From contig CAYPOY010000285.1 of assembly GCA_964412395.1 (NCBI GenBank), positions 1 to 6,961 of the forward strand: DNA of 6,961 nt, given 5' to 3'. Below the pieces are notes generated by a model. It made no database searches, was not told the origin of the DNA, and saw only the letters and a program-made list of their open reading frames with translations. Both the position numbers and the translations under genes were made by a program. The stretch comes from CAYPOY01 sp964412395. Lineage in GTDB: Bacteria > Chloroflexota > Anaerolineae > B4-G1. Position 1 is the first letter of the stretch. Each line of letters starts with the position of its first letter. This document shows positions 4,743 through 6,961 of the stretch, piece after piece.

Positions 4743-5826
4743 TTTGCCGTCCTTTTGACTGTGTAGGTACGGCGTTGCTAAGTAAGGGTCTTCTGACATG
4801 AAGAATCTTACTATCGTCGTACCACGGTGGATCCAGGCCCATAAAATAGCCTGTTTCATGGTACCTGTCAACTTCTTCTGCCTCGATGTAACCGATGACC
4901 CGGAAGTGACACCCACAGTCAAGACACGTACACCTTTCCGGCTTAACGTCCTTAGGATATTTACCATACCATCTCATGGGACCGGACCATTTGTGCGTCC
5001 CCGGAAACGTCCGGCTGACGTACTTGCACCAGTGGATAATTTTCGGGATAGAATGGGAGTACTGGCTGTAAACGTTGACACTGTCGGCTTTTAATACGTT
5101 CTTCCATTGTTGATAAAGTACCGCCTGGTCGAGGAACGGACGATATCCAGCGTGCTGAATCCACAAGAAGTTTAAGTGCGGATGAAAACGGGACTTGTCC
5201 TTGTCGCCTACTGGATGGGTTATCTCGACGCCGTACTTTGCACCGAATTTTTTTTTGAGTATGTTCCATGCTTTCTTTCTCGTTCGTTGCCACTCGTGCC
5301 GGTCACACATCCTTTCGCGGTGAGACTCAGGCACGGTGAAGACAGTATAAATGACCGCTGTTTTCCACCATCGCCGGCGCTGATAGAGCGTTCCCTGGAG
5401 TAATCTTCTCAGGATTGAATCGCTTCTCCGGCGTCCGACAAATTCTTTACAATTTTCACAGTCCAGGGCCATGCACGTCGACGGCACTATTCGACGACCA
5501 CAATTGCACTCAAGGACCATGTATTTCGGGCTACAATGACTCGGTGGATAAAGAGGAATCGTAAAAAACTCGTCGAGGTTTGCAGTATCGTTCAAGATAA
5601 CAGATGGATTAGTGGGCTTGTCCAGGGGGGAACTGTCGGGAAGACCTACGCCAACTTTGACGGTTGGGGCAGGGGTGCAAACCCCCACCCCCTCGTCATG
5701 GTACCCGTTGACCGGGAGAGTCTGCGAAGTACCTTGGGGTGTGGGGCCGTAGCCCCCCTGTCCCAGTGCGGACCCTGAGTTGTCAACAGGGATACCACAC
5801 CCCGAGATACTTTGCGTATCGTACAT
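4735..5826 (-). CDS. HUH-type rolling-circle replication initiator (363 aa)
   Basis: It starts at ATG 5826 behind GGGAGAG. Residues 1-95 are Gly/Pro/Ser-rich, low in complexity and probably disordered; their DNA carries the inverted repeats described separately. Residues 107-126 form a Cys cluster (CNCG, CMALDCENC). A motif-1-like strand (AVIYTVFTVPE, 157-167) follows. The HUH metal motif is HPHLNF (215-220) and Tyr269 in HWCKYVSR is the best candidate nucleophile. CTCLDCGC (299-306) is a second Cys cluster. Family knowledge: such proteins nick one origin strand, stay covalently linked through Tyr and start rolling-circle replication. One visible Tyr suggests a single-Tyr enzyme. It follows ssb by 45 bp and overlaps the next gene. 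Transposase kinship of the HUH fold cannot be excluded, but no transposon ends are seen. Confidence 0.85.
   Translation of the reverse strand: MYDTQSISGCGIPVDNSGSALGQGGYGPTPQGTSQTLPVNGYHDEGVGVCTPAPTVKVGVGLPDSSPLDKPTNPSVILNDTANLDEFFTIPLYPPSHCSPKYMVLECNCGRRIVPSTCMALDCENCKEFVGRRRSDSILRRLLQGTLYQRRRWWKTAVIYTVFTVPESHRERMCDRHEWQRTRKKAWNILKKKFGAKYGVEITHPVGDKDKSRFHPHLNFLWIQHAGYRPFLDQAVLYQQWKNVLKADSVNVYSQYSHSIPKIIHWCKYVSRTFPGTHKWSGPMRWYGKYPKDVKPERCTCLDCGCHFRVIGYIEAEEVDRYHETGYFMGLDPPWYDDSKILHVRRPLLSNAVPTQSKGRQNE
5672..5692. repeat. GC-rich hairpin-like segment inside the rep 5' region
   Basis: GGGGTG (5672-5677) is mirrored by CACCCC (5686-5691) within a run of G and C tracts. On the minus strand GGGGGTGGGGG also forms adjacent G tracts. 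It extends the repeat-rich zone of rep beyond the main inverted repeat. Confidence 0.4.
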
Positions 5827-5839
5827 ACAGACTCTCCCG
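5713..5839. promoter_or_regulatory. Interrupted inverted repeat enclosing the rep ribosome binding site; candidate origin or translational switch
   Basis: Outer arms CGGGAGAGTCTG (5713-5724) and CAGACTCTCCCG (5828-5839) are perfect 12-base reverse complements. Inner arms 5725-5744 and 5795-5814 match at 17 of 20 positions, or 18 pairs counting a G-U pair in the minus-strand RNA. A 13-base bulge on one side (5815-5827) holds the rep ATG. The 50-base centre has a hairpin GGGGC-CGTA-GCCCC (5743-5756). Other small stems overlap, including GATAC-TTTGC-GTATC (5806-5820) and GTTGAC/GTCAAC (5707-5712, 5782-5787). In RNA the GGGAGAG site would be paired with codons 35-38. In DNA it could be a cruciform origin, as pT181-type plasmids carry their origin inside rep. 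Confidence 0.65.
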
Positions 5840-5871
5840 ATGAGAATAAACTAAGACCCCTCTTGGATAGC

Positions 5872-6261
5872 CTACTGAGGGAATTCCTGGTCTTCTTCAT
5901 TTATCGGTTGATTACCCTCTGGATCTTTAGGTTTTTGTGATAGGAATCTTATGATTGAACCCACAACATAAAGCCGGGAATGGTTCTGTCCGTCCTTGTC
6001 CGTCCACTTGTCCTGTTTTACCCGGCCCTCGATGAGGACTGATTTTCCTTTCTGTAGATGTTCCGCGCAAGACTCTGCTGTTTTCTTCCAGACTTCAACA
6101 GGAATAAATGTTGCTTCCTGCTGTTTCTCTCCGGCTTGATTTCTCCAGTAAGAGTTGATTGCGATGGCGAACTTACAGACTGGTGTTCCGCCTGATGTAT
6201 ACTTAAGTTCAGGATTGTTGGTAAGGTTACCGGCGATAATTATTTTATTAAAGGCAACCAT
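5872..6261 (-). CDS. ssb: Single-stranded DNA-binding protein
   Basis: A 129-residue SSB of ordinary bacterial or phage length. The start at ATG 6261 follows AAAAAAGGAG. The OB fold fills residues 1-110, with typical blocks FNKIIIAGNLTNNPELKYT, GTPVCKFAIAIN, ATFIPVEVW, AEHLQKGKSVLIEGRVK and LYVVGSIIRFL. The linker is only about 15 residues. The acidic tail EEDQEFPQ resembles, but does not match, the DDDIPF tip that recruits host replication proteins: the Phe-Pro order is reversed and followed by Gln. It acts as a tetramer coating single-stranded DNA, which fits the rolling-circle initiator 45 bp downstream. The element may need its own SSB to hold single-stranded intermediates or genomes. Confidence 0.97.
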   Translation of the reverse strand: MVAFNKIIIAGNLTNNPELKYTSGGTPVCKFAIAINSYWRNQAGEKQQEATFIPVEVWKKTAESCAEHLQKGKSVLIEGRVKQDKWTDKDGQNHSRLYVVGSIIRFLSQKPKDPEGNQPINEEDQEFPQ

Positions 6262-6317
6262 GCTTAGCTCCTTTTTTGTTAATTTTCAGTCCGCTTCCCA
6301 GGGTAAAGGATATCTCT

Positions 6318-6333
6318 TCCTGGTGGACCAGGA
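6318..6333. promoter_or_regulatory. Palindrome upstream of ssb, possible operator
   Basis: TCCTGGT and ACCAGGA (7-base arms around GG) lie about 57 bases before the ssb start, in the 98-bp gap after the transposase-like gene. Next to it, GGCTCGGGT (6337-6345) is an isolated copy of the core of the 3161-3576 iterons. I see no clear -35/-10 pair here, so the promoter itself is unplaced. Confidence 0.4.
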
Positions 6334-6359
6334 TCCGGCTCGGGTTCAGCGTACAAATA

Positions 6360-6569
6360 TCAATCTGCCTTCAGATAGCTGATCCCGCGCATTAGCGTGT
6401 GCCGGCTAGCGCGTACTTTGGACAACTCTCCAATAGTGCAGACGACGTATTCTTTTTGCTTCCAGGATTTGGGGTCGTAGCGTCTGTCTACAACACGTAC
6501 GTATCTGTACACTTTCTTCGCTCGCTTTCCTTTTATCTTCTTGCGGACGGTAACAGTTTTGATGTACAT
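6360..6569 (-). CDS. 69-residue basic protein resembling the N-terminus of IS1634-type transposases
   Basis: I choose ATG 6569. An upstream TTG at 6590 in the same frame is possible, and neither has a good ribosome binding site. The product has a very basic start (MYIKTVTVRKKIKGKRAKKV), then YRYVRVVDRRYD and KEYVVCTIGELSKV. This pattern (short MY-I start, basic run, Y-x-LVE-like strand, arginines, then V-x-x-LGxL) recalls the N-terminal region of IS1634-family transposases; this is from memory, not a search. The catalytic part is absent and no insertion-sequence ends are visible. It may be a remnant or a captured DNA-binding domain now serving the replication operon. It precedes ssb by 98 bp. 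Confidence 0.5.
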   Translation of the reverse strand: MYIKTVTVRKKIKGKRAKKVYRYVRVVDRRYDPKSWKQKEYVVCTIGELSKVRASRHTLMRGISYLKAD

Positions 6570-6708
6570 ATAGTGAGGACCACTGAGCAACGGACAAATA
6601 ATCCATGGCAGCTGACAGGGTATCTTTCAAGATCTTGACTGGCCAGTTGAAATGTTGTCCGCATGTTCTTGAGATCCTCTTAATGCACTGCGTTTGTAAA
6701 GCTCGGTC

Positions 6709-6727
6709 GAGGGGGTGCACTCCCCTC
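6709..6727. repeat. Hairpin after the junction-spanning gene
   Basis: GAGGGG (6709-6714) and CCCCTC (6722-6727) pair around the loop GTGCACT, about 23 bases downstream of the stop at 6750-6752. No U-tract follows in the minus-strand transcript, so it is at most an imperfect or factor-assisted terminator. It may instead protect the 3' end of the mRNA. The rest of 6570-6749 shows no supportable gene. Confidence 0.4.
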
Positions 6728-6749
6728 TTCCAAGCTGTCGAGTAGACAG

Positions 6750-6961
6750 TTACACACCACAAGCGGCCGGTTCGGCAACTGTTACCTCTACCTGGCAGAT
6801 ATTGCTAGGTGGAGACTTCAGGCCTTCCGGACTTATGGCGTCAACCTGAATATGGTAGTGACCCGGGAGGGCCTCTACATACGCAAGCTGACCCAGGGCA
6901 ATGTTCACCTGTTCGATGTCGTACGTTTCAAGAGCCAGGGCCACGTTGGCCACTAACTGCT
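6750..6961 (-). CDS. C-terminal part of the junction-spanning virion/surface-like protein
   Basis: This is the C-terminal continuation of the gene starting at 623. Bases 6907-6961 duplicate 1-55, so the unique part is 6906-6750 (51 codons and the stop, after the split codon). It encodes the second half of the fibronectin-III-like domain. The motifs LPGHYHIQVDAISPEG and SPPSNICQVEV match VPGEYLFQVDVIEPHG and SAPSNVCRLVV at the end of the 476-residue paralogue. The apparent GTG start at 6953 is only an internal valine codon (residue 193 of the full protein). It should not be treated as a separate 67-residue gene. Confidence 0.88.
   Translation of the reverse strand, partial: QLVANVALALETYDIEQVNIALGQLAYVEALPGHYHIQVDAISPEGLKSPPSNICQVEVTVAEPAACGV
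6907..6961. repeat. Contig-end overlap, right copy (circular topology)
   Basis: This is an exact copy of bases 1-55. It lies inside the open frame of the junction-spanning gene, and that frame is preserved when the two ends are joined once. Confidence 0.95.

Noticed and set aside
4743..4967. N-terminal extension of the 62-residue protein
   Set aside because: The extension is rep sequence in another frame. The paralogue and the coupled ATGAGTAA with AAAGGA place the start at 4742.
4961..5900. Other frames of 75-110 codons over rep
   Set aside because: These are shadows of the rep reading frame. None has domain features, and the HUH frame is well supported.
6406..6762. A 118-codon minus-strand frame starting at a TTG
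   Set aside because: It begins inside the end of the junction-spanning gene, has no ribosome binding site, and its second half is the transposase-like gene read in another frame.

Overview
The window is a complete small circular replicon written as a linear contig. Its last 55 bases (6907-6961) repeat its first 55 exactly, so the circle is 6906 bp. A reading frame that enters at base 1 also continues without a break at 6906. All supported genes lie on the minus strand. The strong purine-rich ribosome binding sites (AAAGGGGGTG, AAGGAG) and moderate GC suggest a Gram-positive (Firmicutes/Clostridia-like) host. This is inference, because no gene here identifies the host. The element is best described as a small ssDNA-virus-like or rolling-circle plasmid-like genome. 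I cannot see a recognisable major capsid, packaging or secretion ATPase, integrase or toxin.

In the direction of transcription (descending coordinates) the replication half comes first. It holds a small basic protein resembling the N-terminus of IS1634-type transposases (6569-6360), a single-stranded DNA-binding protein (6261-5872), and a HUH-type replication initiator with zinc knuckles (5826-4735). Two tandemly duplicated 62- and 70-residue helical proteins follow (4742-4554, 4502-4290). The first 115 bases of rep are built from inverted repeats that can bury the rep ribosome binding site and that may also be the double-strand origin.

Next comes about 1.2 kb with no convincing gene (roughly 4289-3068) but dense signal-like sequence. 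It contains a G-quadruplex motif, three 38-bp-spaced repeats, several perfect hairpins, and a 12+1+12 palindrome with Xer/dif-like half-sites. It also holds a GC-rich structured stretch and nine degenerate copies of an iteron around GGCTCGGGTAC. This is the likely control, origin or packaging region.

The second half encodes a 35-residue single-span membrane peptide (3067-2960), two small Cys-knuckle proteins (2901-2689, 2609-2415), and a 476-residue surface or virion-like protein with a LamG-type domain (2261-831). A 39-residue lysine-rich peptide (817-698) and a 259-residue paralogue of the 476-residue protein follow; the paralogue crosses the contig junction (623-1 joined to 6906-6750). The two paralogues share their N- and C-terminal domains and differ by the LamG insertion, which suggests a duplicated attachment or structural protein. 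Four genes here share an almost identical AAAGGGGGTG ribosome binding site, unlike the replication genes.

Inferred working model: SSB and the HUH initiator replicate the circle through a single-stranded intermediate, the 62/70-residue pair are accessory or regulatory, and the second half supplies structural and host-interaction proteins.
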